The translations under genes were made by a program, and so were the position numbers. Positions 42,796-52,634 of a stretch of DNA of 64,000 nt are shown here, in pieces (position 1 is the first letter of the stretch; the number at the start of each line of letters is the position of its first letter). Under the pieces are notes generated by a model, which was not told the DNA's origin, searched no databases, and saw only the letters and a program-made list of their open reading frames with translations. The stretch covers positions 74,236 to 138,235 of the forward strand of contig JBMZBC010000001.1 of assembly GCA_049611965.1 (NCBI GenBank). The letters are read 5' to 3'. This DNA is from UBA10364 sp049611965 (GTDB taxonomy: Bacteria > Bacteroidota > Bacteroidia > Flavobacteriales > Schleiferiaceae).

Positions 42796-43668
42796 TTAAG
42801 ACAATTCGGTTACTTTCATCGTGTTCATCATCAGGGCAGCTCTGGTCATTGGACCTACCCCGCCTGGTACAGGCGTAATAAAGCTACACTTAGGCGCTAC
42901 CGCATCATAATCGACATCACCCAATAACCTGAAACCGCTTTTCTTTGAAGGGTCGTCGACGCGAGTAATACCCACATCAATGACACAAGCGCCCTCTTTG
43001 ACCATATCTGCAGTGACAAATCCTGGACGTCCCAAGGCTGCGACGATAATATCTGCCTTCTGACAAACCTCTTTCAGATTCTTAGTTCTAGAATGACAAA
43101 GCGTCACTGTACAATTACCTGGATAATTATGCTGGCTTAGGAGGATAGACATTGGAGATCCAACAATGTGGCTACGACCAATGACTACACAGTCCTTACC
43201 TTCAGTCGGCACATTATATCTGCGGAGAATCTCAACAATACCCTGTGGCGTAGCAGGAATATAGGTAGGAAGATTCAGCGTCATTTTACCTACGTTTTCA
43301 GGGTGGAAACCATCGACATCTTTCTTCGGATCTACGGCCAACAGCACCTTTGTTTCATCAATGTGTTTTGGCAACGGCAACTGAACGATGTATCCATCGA
43401 TATCTTCGTCATTATTGAGCTTATTGATGGCTTTCAAAAGCTCTGCCTCTGTGGTTTCTGCAGGAAGTTTGATGAGCGTTGATCCAAAACCAACCTCTTC
43501 ACAATCGCGAACTTTCGCATTTACATAGGTGCGTGAGGCACCATCCTCTCCTACTAAGATGGCGGCTAAGTGCGGGACTTTTTTCCCTTCTGCCTTAAGT
43601 CCTTTCACTTTTTCAGCCAATTCTGCACGAATCTGTGCCGATGTTGCTTTTCCGTCTAAAACTACCAT
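42796..43668 (-). CDS. folD: Methylenetetrahydrofolate dehydrogenase/cyclohydrolase
   Basis: Bifunctional one-carbon enzyme interconverting methylene-, methenyl- and 10-formyl-tetrahydrofolate. The 290 residues show YVNAKVRDCEEVG with the catalytic lysine nearby, GYIVQLPLPKHID, DVDGFHPENVG, the NADP-binding VVIGRSHIVGSPMSILL, and TPVPGGVGPMTRA. All are FolD signatures. It produces the formyl donor used by Fmt, also in this window. Eleven bases follow ffh and five precede queE. Confident. Confidence 0.96.
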   Translation of the reverse strand: MVVLDGKATSAQIRAELAEKVKGLKAEGKKVPHLAAILVGEDGASRTYVNAKVRDCEEVGFGSTLIKLPAETTEAELLKAINKLNNDEDIDGYIVQLPLPKHIDETKVLLAVDPKKDVDGFHPENVGKMTLNLPTYIPATPQGIVEILRRYNVPTEGKDCVVIGRSHIVGSPMSILLSQHNYPGNCTVTLCHSRTKNLKEVCQKADIIVAALGRPGFVTADMVKEGACVIDVGITRVDDPSKKSGFRLLGDVDYDAVAPKCSFITPVPGGVGPMTRAALMMNTMKVTELS

Positions 43669-43679
43669 AGTCTAAGTCT

Positions 43680-45011
43680 TTAGCGCATACCGCGCATCAT
43701 ATTCATCATTCCACGACGTCCACCGCCGCTTTGCATCATCTTCATCATTTTACGCATATCACCAAACTGCTTGAGCAGATTGTTCACGTCTTGTACTGTA
43801 CGCCCTGAACCTAGAGCAATGCGTTTTCTGCGAGAACCATTGATGATATCGGGCTGCTGACGCTCTGCTAAAGTCATGCTGTTTATCATGGCTTCAATGT
43901 GCTTGAACGCATCGTCATCAATATCAATATCCTTCATGGCTTTACCCATACCTGGAATCATACCCATGAGGTCCTTCATATTCCCCATTTTCTTGATTTG
44001 CTGGATCTGATTCATGAAATCGTCGAAACCAAAAGAATCGGTGGCGATTTTCTTACTCATCTTACGAGCCTCTTGCTCGTCAAACTGTTCTTGAGCACGC
44101 TCTACGAGGGAAACAACATCACCCATGCCGAGAATACGGTCTGCCATGCGGTCAGGATGGAACACATCTAACGCCTCCATTTTTTCTCCCGTACCAATGA
44201 ATTTGATGGGTTTATTTACAATGCTTTTGATTGTCAATGCCGCACCACCACGGGTATCACCGTCTAATTTTGTAAGGATAACTCCGTCAAAATTCAGCAC
44301 CTCATTAAAGGCTTTTGCTGTATTCACCGCATCTTGACCGGTCATGGAATCTACTACGAACAAGGTCTCTGAAGGCGTAATAGCTTTGTGGATATTGCCA
44401 ATCTCAGCCATCATCTCCTCATCCACCGCCAAACGACCAGCAGTATCAACAATAACTACATTGTGCCCCTTGCTTTTAGCATGAGCTAGGGCATTGGTAG
44501 CGATGCTTACTGGATCTTGATTGCCTTCTTCCGAGAATACCTCGATGCCCAACTGCTCGCCTAGGACGTGAAGCTGGTTGATTGCTGCAGGACGATAAAC
44601 ATCACAGGCAACTAGTAGCGGCTTCTTCGTTTTCTTGTTTTTTAGGTAGTTGGCCAATTTTGCACTGTGGGTAGTCTTACCTGAACCTTGTAAACCGGCC
44701 ATTAAGATTACCGCTGGCTTACCCGTCAAATTTAGGCCCTCGGCTTGCCCGCCCATCAGCTCGGCCATCTCGTCACGGACGATCTTCACCATAGCTTGAC
44801 CCGGTTTCACTGCTGTGAGCACACCGGAGCCTAGCGCTTTCGCTTTTACATCATTAGTAAACTGCTTGGCAATTTTAAAACTAACATCTGCCTCAACCAG
44901 CGCACGACGAATCTGCTTTACGCTGTCTGCAATGTTGAGTTCGGTGATCTTATGATTCCCTTGTAATACCTTAAACGCGCCTTCTAGACGGTCACTTAAA
45001 TTGTCAAACAT
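43680..45011 (-). CDS. ffh: Signal recognition particle GTPase
   Basis: SRP54-type protein that brings ribosomes making membrane or exported proteins to FtsY. The 443 residues contain the N domain, the G domain (GLQGSGKTTHSAKLA, DTAGRLAVDEEMM, TKLDGDTRGGAAL) and the methionine-rich M domain ending MMKMMQSGGGRRGMMNMMRG, which holds signal peptides and 4.5S RNA. No 4.5S RNA gene was recognised here. It starts one base after pepD ends. Confident. Confidence 0.97.
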   Translation of the reverse strand: MFDNLSDRLEGAFKVLQGNHKITELNIADSVKQIRRALVEADVSFKIAKQFTNDVKAKALGSGVLTAVKPGQAMVKIVRDEMAELMGGQAEGLNLTGKPAVILMAGLQGSGKTTHSAKLANYLKNKKTKKPLLVACDVYRPAAINQLHVLGEQLGIEVFSEEGNQDPVSIATNALAHAKSKGHNVVIVDTAGRLAVDEEMMAEIGNIHKAITPSETLFVVDSMTGQDAVNTAKAFNEVLNFDGVILTKLDGDTRGGAALTIKSIVNKPIKFIGTGEKMEALDVFHPDRMADRILGMGDVVSLVERAQEQFDEQEARKMSKKIATDSFGFDDFMNQIQQIKKMGNMKDLMGMIPGMGKAMKDIDIDDDAFKHIEAMINSMTLAERQQPDIINGSRRKRIALGSGRTVQDVNNLLKQFGDMRKMMKMMQSGGGRRGMMNMMRGMR

Positions 45012-45012
45012 A

Positions 45013-46470
45013 TCAGTCTACGTTTGGAATGTTTTCTAATGTTGCTAGGAAAAACTCCCAGCTCTTTTTCACGGATGAAATTTGTGTTTTTTCGTCTGGA
45101 CTGTGCGCACCGCGAATGTTTGGCCCAAATGAAATCAACTCCATTTCAGGGTAATTGGTTCCAAGAATACCACACTCTAAACCGGCATGGCAGGCATTTA
45201 CACGTGGCTCTCCGTTAAAGAGCTTGCGGTACAAATTTGTCATCGTTGTTAAAATGGCACTCCTTGGATTAGGCGTCCAACCTGGGTAAGAGCCCGTGCA
45301 ATCTACAACGCAGCCAATGGATTCAAAGTTTCGCGCAATGGCACGCGCTAAGTCCATCTTCTCACTCTCCACTGAACTACGCGTCAAACAAAGGATAGTT
45401 AATTCACCGTCCTTCAGAAGAACGCGTGCTGTGTTATTCGAGGTTTGAACAAGTCCTTCGATGTCCGGCGACATGCGGTAAATGCCATTTGGGTTGGCGT
45501 ACAACGCAGTAATTAAAGCACTTTGGAATTCCTCACTAACGACCTCTAGAGGATCACCTGTTTCTTCCCAAGCCAATTCGAGATTCGGATCCGTTGTACC
45601 ATGTTCGGCAATGAGCTCAGCACTAAGCTCGCCCAAGGTGTTCTCAAAAGCATCTATTTCCGCATTTGGAACCACTACAACCGCTACGCTCTCACGAGGT
45701 ATTGCATTGCGAAGACCACCTCCGTCTAAAGAGGCTAAACGAACAGACTCTCCAAGACGGTCAAGTACTCTATTCATCAACTTGTTCGCATTCCCAAGAC
45801 CCTTATGGATATCCATACCGCTGTGTCCTCCGCTCAATCCACGAACAACAAGTTCGAAGGCCGTAGCATCTTCGGGAGAAGGCTCCATTGCTACCTTGCG
45901 GGTCGCATTGATGTCGATACCTCCAGCACAACCGATGGTCAATTCATCGTCGTCTTCAGTATCAATGTTTAAGAGAATCTTCCCATTAAGCATACCGCCT
46001 TTGAGCTCAAGAGCACCTGTCATACCGGTCTCCTCATCAATAGTAAACAAGGCGTCAATGGCTGGATGTGGAATATCTGTAGAACTCAATATGGCCATGA
46101 TATAAGCCACGCCCATACCGTTGTCTGCACCTAAGGTTGTTCCACGTGCTTTAACCCAATCACCATCAACATACATGTCAATGCCTTGAGTATCGAAGTC
46201 AAAGTCTGTGTCGTTATTTTTTTGGTGCACCATATCCAGGTGTGCTTGGAGTACCACAGGAGTACGATCTTCCATACCTGAAGTGGCCGGCTTACGGATG
46301 AATACATTTCCTATGTGATCTACTTCGGTAGGTAGACCTAATGAATTGCCGAAATCGACCATGAACTGTATAACACGCTCTTCCTTTTTCGAAGGACGCG
46401 GTACAGCATTCAAATCTGCAAAATGGTTCCAAACGGAACGTGGCTCAAGGCCTCTTACTTCACTACTCAT
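45013..46470 (-). CDS. pepD: Aminoacyl-histidine dipeptidase (M20, PepD)
   Basis: Zinc dipeptidase of family M20C that hydrolyses Xaa-His and other dipeptides. At 485 residues it has the zinc sites HLDMVHQ, TLGADNGMGVAY and DEETGMTGALEL, then INIDTEDD-like LLNIDTEDDDEL and a GGHSGMDI segment, and a C-terminal HAGLECGILG. Length fits PepD. It lies between argS and ffh with single-base gaps. Cytosolic (no signal peptide). Confident to family. Confidence 0.94.
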   Translation of the reverse strand: MSSEVRGLEPRSVWNHFADLNAVPRPSKKEERVIQFMVDFGNSLGLPTEVDHIGNVFIRKPATSGMEDRTPVVLQAHLDMVHQKNNDTDFDFDTQGIDMYVDGDWVKARGTTLGADNGMGVAYIMAILSSTDIPHPAIDALFTIDEETGMTGALELKGGMLNGKILLNIDTEDDDELTIGCAGGIDINATRKVAMEPSPEDATAFELVVRGLSGGHSGMDIHKGLGNANKLMNRVLDRLGESVRLASLDGGGLRNAIPRESVAVVVVPNAEIDAFENTLGELSAELIAEHGTTDPNLELAWEETGDPLEVVSEEFQSALITALYANPNGIYRMSPDIEGLVQTSNNTARVLLKDGELTILCLTRSSVESEKMDLARAIARNFESIGCVVDCTGSYPGWTPNPRSAILTTMTNLYRKLFNGEPRVNACHAGLECGILGTNYPEMELISFGPNIRGAHSPDEKTQISSVKKSWEFFLATLENIPNVD

Positions 46471-46471
46471 A

Positions 46472-48226
46472 TTACATTCTATTCGGTACTTGGATACCCA
46501 AGCAATTCATGGATTCTTTAACTACCTCTCCGACTGCTCTACTTAACGCCAAACGGAAGGCGATGGTTTTATCATTCTCTGCACGGAGGATGCTGTTGTT
46601 TTGATAGAAGCCGTTGTACTTCTTCACCAACTCGTACGTGTAATTCGCTAGGACTGCAGGACTCAAGTTCGCCGCTGCCTTGTTCACCATATCTGGGAAA
46701 TCGAGGATGGCCTTGATCAAAGTCACTTCATCTTCATTCGGAGTAATGTCAGACCAAGATTCGTTATATGCACCTTCTGCTTTGCGCTGTAAGCTCTGAA
46801 TACGAGCATAGGTGTATTGTATAAAAGGCCCTGTGTGTCCATTGAAATCAATACTATCGGCCGGATTAAACAGCATACGCTTCTTCGGATCAACCTTGAG
46901 GATGAAGTATTTCAAAGCACCCAATCCTAGGGTAGTGAATAACTGCATTTGCTCATCCTCACTGAGACCATCTAATTTGCCCAGCTCCATAGAAATGGAA
47001 GCTGCATCCGCCACCATACTGTCAATGAGATCGTCTGCATCGACTACGGTTCCCTCACGAGATTTCATTTTACCCGTTGGTAAATCAACCATCCCGTAGC
47101 TCAAGTGATGCAACTTATCTGCCCAGCTATAGCCCAAACGCTTTAAGATGATGAATAATACCTTGAAGTGGTAATCTTGCTCATTACCCACAACGTAGGT
47201 CATGCCCTCGGCATCGAAGTCTACAAATCGTTGAATAGCGGTTCCGATGTCTTGCGTCATGTACACCGAAGTACCGTCGCTTCGAAGAACAAGTTTGTGG
47301 TCCAAACCTTCATCTTCTAAGTCAATCCACACCGAGCCATCTTCTTTCTGATAGAACACCCCTTTATCAAGGCCTTTTATCACATCATCCTTACCGAGAA
47401 CGTAGGTATTGCTTTCGTAGTAATTCTTATCAAAATCGACCCCGAGTTTCGCGTAGGTAGTATTGAATCCTTCGTATACCCAACCATTCATCGTCTTCCA
47501 CAGGTCTACCACTTCCTCAGCGCCTTGCTCCCATTTGAGCAGCATTTCTTGCGCCTTTAGAAGCGAAGGGGCTTGCTTCTTGGCCAATTCTTCAGACATA
47601 CCACCAGCGACCAATTCCTTGATTTCCGCCTTGTACACCTGATCGAACTTCACGTAGTATTTACCCACGAGATGATCGCCTTTTAGTCCACTGCTCTGAG
47701 GAGTCTCTCCATCACCGTATTCTTGCCATGCTAGCATCGACTTACAGATGTGAATACCTCTATCGTTAATGATTTGAACCTTTACAACGTCCACACCGTT
47801 TGCCTTCAAAATCTGGCTTACCGAATACCCCAAGAGGTTGTTTCGGATGTGGCCAAGGTGCAACGGTTTATTGGTGTTAGGAGAGCTGTATTCAACGATG
47901 TATTTACCCTTGCTCGCAGGTGCTGGAAGTCCCAAGCTTCCTGTGCTAACAAACGACTCAAATTCAGAAACATACCCTCCCCTTTCTAAACTTAGATTTA
48001 AGAATCCCTTCACCACATTAAATGCAGTAACAGCACCTGATTCTAAGAGCTTTTCTCCAATCTCATTGGCCACCATTTCTGGTGCTTTTTTTGCGGCTCT
48101 TACAAACGGAAAAACGACCAATGTGAGGTCGCCTTCAAATTCCTTTCTGGTTTCTTGTAATTCCACCGAGGCTTCTACCCCGTACAGTTCGTGAATTACT
48201 GACCCTATGTTTTGTTCTAAGCTCAT
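46472..48226 (-). CDS. argS: Arginyl-tRNA synthetase
   Basis: Class I aminoacyl-tRNA synthetase for arginine. The 584 residues include the N-terminal additional domain with GFLNLSL, the HIGH motif as HLGH in NTNKPLHLGHIRNN, IINDRGIHICKSM, SDGTSVYMTQDIGTA, a KMSKS-like GKMKSREG, and a C-terminal anticodon-binding domain ending CLGIQVPNRM. All are typical ArgRS features. It follows directly after two arginine-type guanidine-modifying enzymes, ctlX and its upstream neighbour; the arrangement could couple arginine metabolism to its charging but that is inference. Confidence 0.96.
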   Translation of the reverse strand: MSLEQNIGSVIHELYGVEASVELQETRKEFEGDLTLVVFPFVRAAKKAPEMVANEIGEKLLESGAVTAFNVVKGFLNLSLERGGYVSEFESFVSTGSLGLPAPASKGKYIVEYSSPNTNKPLHLGHIRNNLLGYSVSQILKANGVDVVKVQIINDRGIHICKSMLAWQEYGDGETPQSSGLKGDHLVGKYYVKFDQVYKAEIKELVAGGMSEELAKKQAPSLLKAQEMLLKWEQGAEEVVDLWKTMNGWVYEGFNTTYAKLGVDFDKNYYESNTYVLGKDDVIKGLDKGVFYQKEDGSVWIDLEDEGLDHKLVLRSDGTSVYMTQDIGTAIQRFVDFDAEGMTYVVGNEQDYHFKVLFIILKRLGYSWADKLHHLSYGMVDLPTGKMKSREGTVVDADDLIDSMVADAASISMELGKLDGLSEDEQMQLFTTLGLGALKYFILKVDPKKRMLFNPADSIDFNGHTGPFIQYTYARIQSLQRKAEGAYNESWSDITPNEDEVTLIKAILDFPDMVNKAAANLSPAVLANYTYELVKKYNGFYQNNSILRAENDKTIAFRLALSRAVGEVVKESMNCLGIQVPNRM

Positions 48227-48229
48227 GAG

Positions 48230-49171
48230 CTACAGTTGTTTTGGCAAATATATTTCAGCGAGCATGCATCTTGCGCTTCCCCCGCCAAGAGTTTCTATGG
48301 TTGTAAGGTCTGAGTGAAGGATTTTATGGAATCCCTCTATTTGTGCTTTCTGTGCATTAGTGAGACAATTGAATGCACTTGTGCTCATGACCAAATGTAA
48401 GGCATCTCCGTCTCCCTTCACCAACAGCATATTTCCTCCAAACTGATGTTTCTGAGCTTCCGAGATCTCGATCACTTCTTTTCCGCTTTCCCGGATTGTA
48501 TCGATGACCATCCTCCGTTCTGCCAGGTCATCTATAGCATCGAGACAAAGGACCGCGTATTTATCCGTCATACACATGAGTACATTGGTATGGTAGATGG
48601 GCTGACGGCCTTCTGGTGTGTCTTGGAAGGCGCTAAATACTACGGGCTGGTACTCAAATCTCTCGCAGATTTCTTCGAATAAATACTCGTCTGCTCGCTG
48701 ACTTCGGGCCATGTAGGCGATTTTTTGGTCGTGATCAAAAATGATACAACCGGTTCCCTCCAAGAAAGTACCGTGCTCTTCTGCATCGGAAATATCTATG
48801 ACCTCTCCGATTATAAAACCGGCTTGAGTGAGAATTTCTTCAATATCAGAGCGGCGTTCCAACCTTCTGTTCTCGGCTTTCATTGGATAGAGCACCACAC
48901 AGCCGTCCTCGTGCATACTAATCCAGTTGTTCGGGAAGATGCTGTCCGGAGTATGAGGCTGCTCGTCGTCTTGAACGATCAATACTTCAACGCCTGCAGC
49001 GCGAAGCTTAGAAACAAAAGCGTCAAATTCGGCTTGTGCCTTTGCATTATCAAGCGCTGCATCTGTCGCAGCATCCTGCTGCTGGTAGAAATTGTCAACC
49101 GCAGTCTGAACGTTCATCCCAAAGCGAATAGGACGAACCATGAGAATGGTATTTGTTGCGTTCTTCGTCAT
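48230..49171 (-). CDS. ctlX: Citrulline-utilisation hydrolase CtlX family protein
   Basis: A 313-residue member of the arginine-deiminase-related superfamily, in the CtlX group. FPNNWISMHEDG (residues near 80), GTFLEGTGCIIFD with the substrate-binding acidic residue, the catalytic histidine in YHTNVLMC, and the C-terminal catalytic cysteine in GGGSARCMLAE (Cys302) are all present. In Francisella CtlX is linked to citrulline use, but the biochemical role in Bacteroidota is not settled. Overlaps the neighbouring deiminase-like gene by one base (TAATG). Confident for family, moderate for the reaction. Confidence 0.85.
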   Translation of the reverse strand: MTKNATNTILMVRPIRFGMNVQTAVDNFYQQQDAATDAALDNAKAQAEFDAFVSKLRAAGVEVLIVQDDEQPHTPDSIFPNNWISMHEDGCVVLYPMKAENRRLERRSDIEEILTQAGFIIGEVIDISDAEEHGTFLEGTGCIIFDHDQKIAYMARSQRADEYLFEEICERFEYQPVVFSAFQDTPEGRQPIYHTNVLMCMTDKYAVLCLDAIDDLAERRMVIDTIRESGKEVIEISEAQKHQFGGNMLLVKGDGDALHLVMSTSAFNCLTNAQKAQIEGFHKILHSDLTTIETLGGGSARCMLAEIYLPKQL

Positions 49172-50088
49172 TATTCCTCGCGTTCTAATGGCATGGTACT
49201 ACAACGCAACAATCCGCCCATCTTCAAAACTTCATCGTAAGTAATTGCATGGACCGTGTAGCCTCTTTCTTCTAGCCAATTCTTCAATCTAACCGCTGAA
49301 GCACTAATCAACACTTCCTTCGGACCAATGCTAAAAACGTTTGTATGAAGGTCGTAAGCTTCATCTTCGGTACAATAGAAAATATTATCAGTGCCAAATT
49401 GAGACTCAATCCACGTTACATCGGCAACATTCTTGAAAAGATGAGGTGCAAGCAATAGTGCATTGCCCAAAGGTTGGAAAGCACAGTCTAAATGAAGCGA
49501 GCCTTTACGGGGATCTACATCACTTTTTACAAGTTCAAACCCTTTAAAATCATAGGCTGGAAATTCATCTTGCAGATACTCTAATCCTGCAGTGTTTGTT
49601 CTTGCCGTTTTGTATTTGTCGAAAGTTTCCTCGTTGCTTACCCCCACAAAAACAAAGGGCTCGTGCACAATGATATCACCGCCTTCTGCATAGCAACCGC
49701 TCGGCATCATAATGATGTTTGAAGAAGGTATCCTGTTTAAAAGGGTGTCTATTGCCTTAGCCTCACTTGCTCGGTCTTCAATGACATTTGGTAAAATGAA
49801 TTGGTCGTCGATAACAAAACCGATGTCTCTTGTGAACACCTGATTAGTTGCATCAAGAATATCTGGACGTAGCACTTCCACCCCGAGCGACTCGAGCTTT
49901 TCCACCAAGGAATTCATCTGTGCTATGCAATCTTCCACTTCTGGATACGTTCCTAATTCTACGCTTTCCTTACTTCTAGCGTCGTAACAATCTTCTATGG
50001 CTGGTTTAGGTCCCATTTTACGGGCAATTCCAACCATTACTGATCGTAATCTTCCGTACTCTGATTTAATATTTGGGTGTATTTGCAT
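49171..50088 (-). CDS. Arginine deiminase/amidinotransferase superfamily enzyme
   Basis: A 305-residue guanidino-group modifying enzyme (DDAH/arginine-deiminase-like). Motifs are NQVFTRDIGFVID, CYAEGGDIIV with the acidic substrate site, the catalytic HLDCAF, and Cys296 in GGLLRCSTMPL, so the cysteine-histidine-acid catalytic set is present. Possible activities are arginine or methylarginine deimination or amidino transfer. The ATG at 50088 was chosen: the frame is open to 50475, but the upstream part would overlap the divergent ftsK and its promoter. It heads the eight-gene minus-strand run and has its own -7 box. Confidence 0.85.
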   Translation of the reverse strand: MQIHPNIKSEYGRLRSVMVGIARKMGPKPAIEDCYDARSKESVELGTYPEVEDCIAQMNSLVEKLESLGVEVLRPDILDATNQVFTRDIGFVIDDQFILPNVIEDRASEAKAIDTLLNRIPSSNIIMMPSGCYAEGGDIIVHEPFVFVGVSNEETFDKYKTARTNTAGLEYLQDEFPAYDFKGFELVKSDVDPRKGSLHLDCAFQPLGNALLLAPHLFKNVADVTWIESQFGTDNIFYCTEDEAYDLHTNVFSIGPKEVLISASAVRLKNWLEERGYTVHAITYDEVLKMGGLLRCSTMPLEREE

Positions 50089-50107
50089 GTGATGGGTTAA
50101 TGGACGA

Positions 50108-50115
50108 CAAAAATA
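50108..50115 (-). promoter_or_regulatory. -7 box TATTTTTG of the eight-gene minus run
   Basis: Exact TAnnTTTG match on the minus strand, 19 bases before the ATG at 50088, i.e. a leader of about 15 bases. Confidence 0.5.
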
Positions 50116-50172
50116 GATGAAAAGTGTTGATAACGCTATGAAACTAGGCGCTTTTACTAACGCCGAACCAAT

Positions 50173-50180
50173 TATTTTTG
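50173..50180 (+). promoter_or_regulatory. -7 box TATTTTTG of the ftsK run
   Basis: Exact TAnnTTTG match 20 bases before the ftsK ATG at 50201. A second copy of the same word, on the other strand, lies 57 bases away and drives the divergent run. Confidence 0.5.
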
Positions 50181-50200
50181 AGAGTACTACAATTGAAACT

Positions 50201-52624
50201 ATGGCCAAGAGAAAAACCGCGTCCAAAAAGAACAATCCTCCTAAATTCGTTGGAGCAATCAAGCAGGCAAGCCTAGGAGTAAAAGAAGTATCTGACGACC
50301 CTACAACGAAAATCTTCTTGGGGGTCATGCTCGTTTTTATTGGTGCCTTTCTATTTTTCTCGCAGTTGAGTTTTCTATGGAATTGGTCCGCAGATTTCAG
50401 TTTGAATACTGCTAATGATGAAGCGCTGCAGGACCTTGTCGCCCGAAATCTCTTCGGAACGCTTGGACACAGCATTGGCTGGATTTTAATGCTTCGTGGT
50501 TTCGGAATAGCGGGATTCTTGGTAGCCTTTTACGTCTTTGCCATGGGATTACGGTATGCCTTTGAGTTTCGAAGATTTAAGCCGATTGGTTTATTAAATC
50601 ACGTCATCATTACTGGCCTGCTTATCAGTGTATTTGTTTCTGCACTTGTTTCTAGTCACCCAACCGTATTGGGAGGGATTACAGCATACTACCTTGCCCA
50701 TTTATTAGGCCTAAAATTAGGCGCAGTGGGCATTTACTTGTTGTTGATAGGTTGTGCCGCACTCTATGTTATTGCCACTTTTAAAGTGAGCCAATTGAAA
50801 TTCCCTTCAAGAGCTACCAATCCCGAAGCACCCGATGAAGCTGCTGTAGACAGCGTGATGGCTGAAGCCGAAGAAACCCTACAAACTATTTCTTTTGATC
50901 AAGAGGAGTCTGTTCCAGAGCCTACTTCACAGACGGAGCTGGTTGAGGATGAGCCGGAGGAAGAATTGAAAGTTGAATTGGCCCCACAACCTGAAACTAG
51001 CGAAATTCTCGTTTCAAATGATCCTGCTCAAAAAACAGATGAGTTCGATGTGAAGGTCGAGGTGCATAAGGAAGAGGAGGCGACCAAAAAAGAGATCAAT
51101 CAAAAGGTTAAGGATTTTGGGGAGTACGACCCTACCCTAGATTTGAGCAGATTCAGACTTCCTGGCATTGATTTACTTCAACAATACGGCGACGGTCAGA
51201 TCACCTTCGACAAGGAAGAGATCGAGAAAAACAAAAACAACATTGTAGATACTTTACGGAACTACAACATTGAAATCAAGGAAATTAAAGCGACTATTGG
51301 TCCAACGGTGACCCTCTATGAGATTGTCCCAGCAGCAGGTATTCGTATTTCTAAGATCAAAAATCTTGAAGACGACATTGCTTTGAGTCTAGCGGCATTG
51401 GGTATTCGTATTATCGCCCCAATCCCAGGTAAAGGAACTATTGGTATAGAAGTGCCGAATGCCAAGCCTCAGATGGTCAGCATGAAGCAGGTCATTTCAA
51501 GCAAGCGCTTTCAACAGGCCGAAATGGAATTACCAGTGGCTATGGGGCGTACTATTACTAACGAAAACTTTGTATTTGATCTAGCCAAAATGCCGCACTT
51601 GTTAATGGCGGGTGCTACAGGTCAAGGTAAGTCTGTTGGTTTGAATGCCATCCTCACGTCTTTATTGTACAAGAAACACCCGTCTCAACTCAAGTTTGTG
51701 TTGGTGGATCCGAAGAAGGTAGAATTGACTTTGTACAACAAGATTGAACGTCATTACCTCGCGGTGCTTCCAGATTCAGACGAGGCCATCATTACAGATA
51801 CGACCAAAGTGGTAAATACCTTGAATAGCCTCTGTATTGAGATGGACAATCGTTACGAACTGTTAAAGTCGGCCATGGTTCGTAACATCAAAGAATACAA
51901 TGCGAAGTTCATTTCGCGCCGATTGAATCCTGAGGAGGGACACCGTTTCCTGCCTTACATCGTTCTGGTAATTGATGAATTTGCCGATCTTATTATGACT
52001 GCCGGTAAGGAGGTTGAGATGCCTATTGCCCGTCTCGCGCAGCTTGCACGTGCCATTGGAATCCACTTGATTGTTGCTACGCAGCGCCCTTCGGTGAATG
52101 TGATTACGGGTATCATCAAAGCGAACTTCCCGGCCCGTGCTGCCTTCCGTGTAACTTCGAAGATTGATTCTAGAACTATTTTGGACGCCGGAGGTGCTGA
52201 TCAGCTCATTGGTAAAGGAGACATGCTTTTCTCTCAAGGGTCCGATTTAATTCGTCTCCAATGTGCCTTTGTCGACACACCAGAAGTTGAGGAAATCTGT
52301 GACTTTATTGGAAATCAGCAAGCCTATCCTACTGCCTATCAATTGCCGGAATATGTCGGTGAAGAAGGGGGCGGAGTTGGTGATATAGACCCGTCAGACC
52401 GCGATGTACTCTTTGAAGATGCAGCTCGTTTGGTGGTCGCGACCCAGCAAGGATCCACCTCTATGATTCAACGTAAACTCAAGCTAGGTTACAATAGAGC
52501 AGGTCGTATTGTGGACCAATTAGAAGCCGCTGGGATCTTGGGTCCTTTCGAAGGATCTAAGGCTAGACAAGTTTTAGTTCCTGATGAGTTCGCATTGGAA
52601 CAGAAATTGAAAGGAGATGCGTAA
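50201..52624 (+). CDS. ftsK: DNA translocase FtsK/SpoIIIE
   Basis: Septal DNA pump that moves chromosome ends away from the division site. The 807 residues have an N-terminal region with four membrane spans (about 35-190), a short acidic linker rich in Glu and Pro (about 210-300), the RecA-like motor with Walker A GATGQGKSVG at 471-480 and Walker B YIVLVIDEFADLIM, and a C-terminal winged-helix gamma domain (QGSTSMIQRKLKLGYNRAGRI) that reads KOPS-like signals. ATG 50201 fits the promoter; the frame upstream to 50117 is not coding. lolA follows ten bases on. Confidence 0.96.
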   Translation: MAKRKTASKKNNPPKFVGAIKQASLGVKEVSDDPTTKIFLGVMLVFIGAFLFFSQLSFLWNWSADFSLNTANDEALQDLVARNLFGTLGHSIGWILMLRGFGIAGFLVAFYVFAMGLRYAFEFRRFKPIGLLNHVIITGLLISVFVSALVSSHPTVLGGITAYYLAHLLGLKLGAVGIYLLLIGCAALYVIATFKVSQLKFPSRATNPEAPDEAAVDSVMAEAEETLQTISFDQEESVPEPTSQTELVEDEPEEELKVELAPQPETSEILVSNDPAQKTDEFDVKVEVHKEEEATKKEINQKVKDFGEYDPTLDLSRFRLPGIDLLQQYGDGQITFDKEEIEKNKNNIVDTLRNYNIEIKEIKATIGPTVTLYEIVPAAGIRISKIKNLEDDIALSLAALGIRIIAPIPGKGTIGIEVPNAKPQMVSMKQVISSKRFQQAEMELPVAMGRTITNENFVFDLAKMPHLLMAGATGQGKSVGLNAILTSLLYKKHPSQLKFVLVDPKKVELTLYNKIERHYLAVLPDSDEAIITDTTKVVNTLNSLCIEMDNRYELLKSAMVRNIKEYNAKFISRRLNPEEGHRFLPYIVLVIDEFADLIMTAGKEVEMPIARLAQLARAIGIHLIVATQRPSVNVITGIIKANFPARAAFRVTSKIDSRTILDAGGADQLIGKGDMLFSQGSDLIRLQCAFVDTPEVEEICDFIGNQQAYPTAYQLPEYVGEEGGGVGDIDPSDRDVLFEDAARLVVATQQGSTSMIQRKLKLGYNRAGRIVDQLEAAGILGPFEGSKARQVLVPDEFALEQKLKGDA

Positions 52625-52634
52625 ATTGCGCCAC

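Noticed and set aside
50089..50475. Upstream extension of the deiminase-like gene to 50475
   Set aside because: It would be antisense to the ftsK N-terminus and both promoters; homologues start at MQIHPNIKSEYGRL, matching the ATG at 50088.
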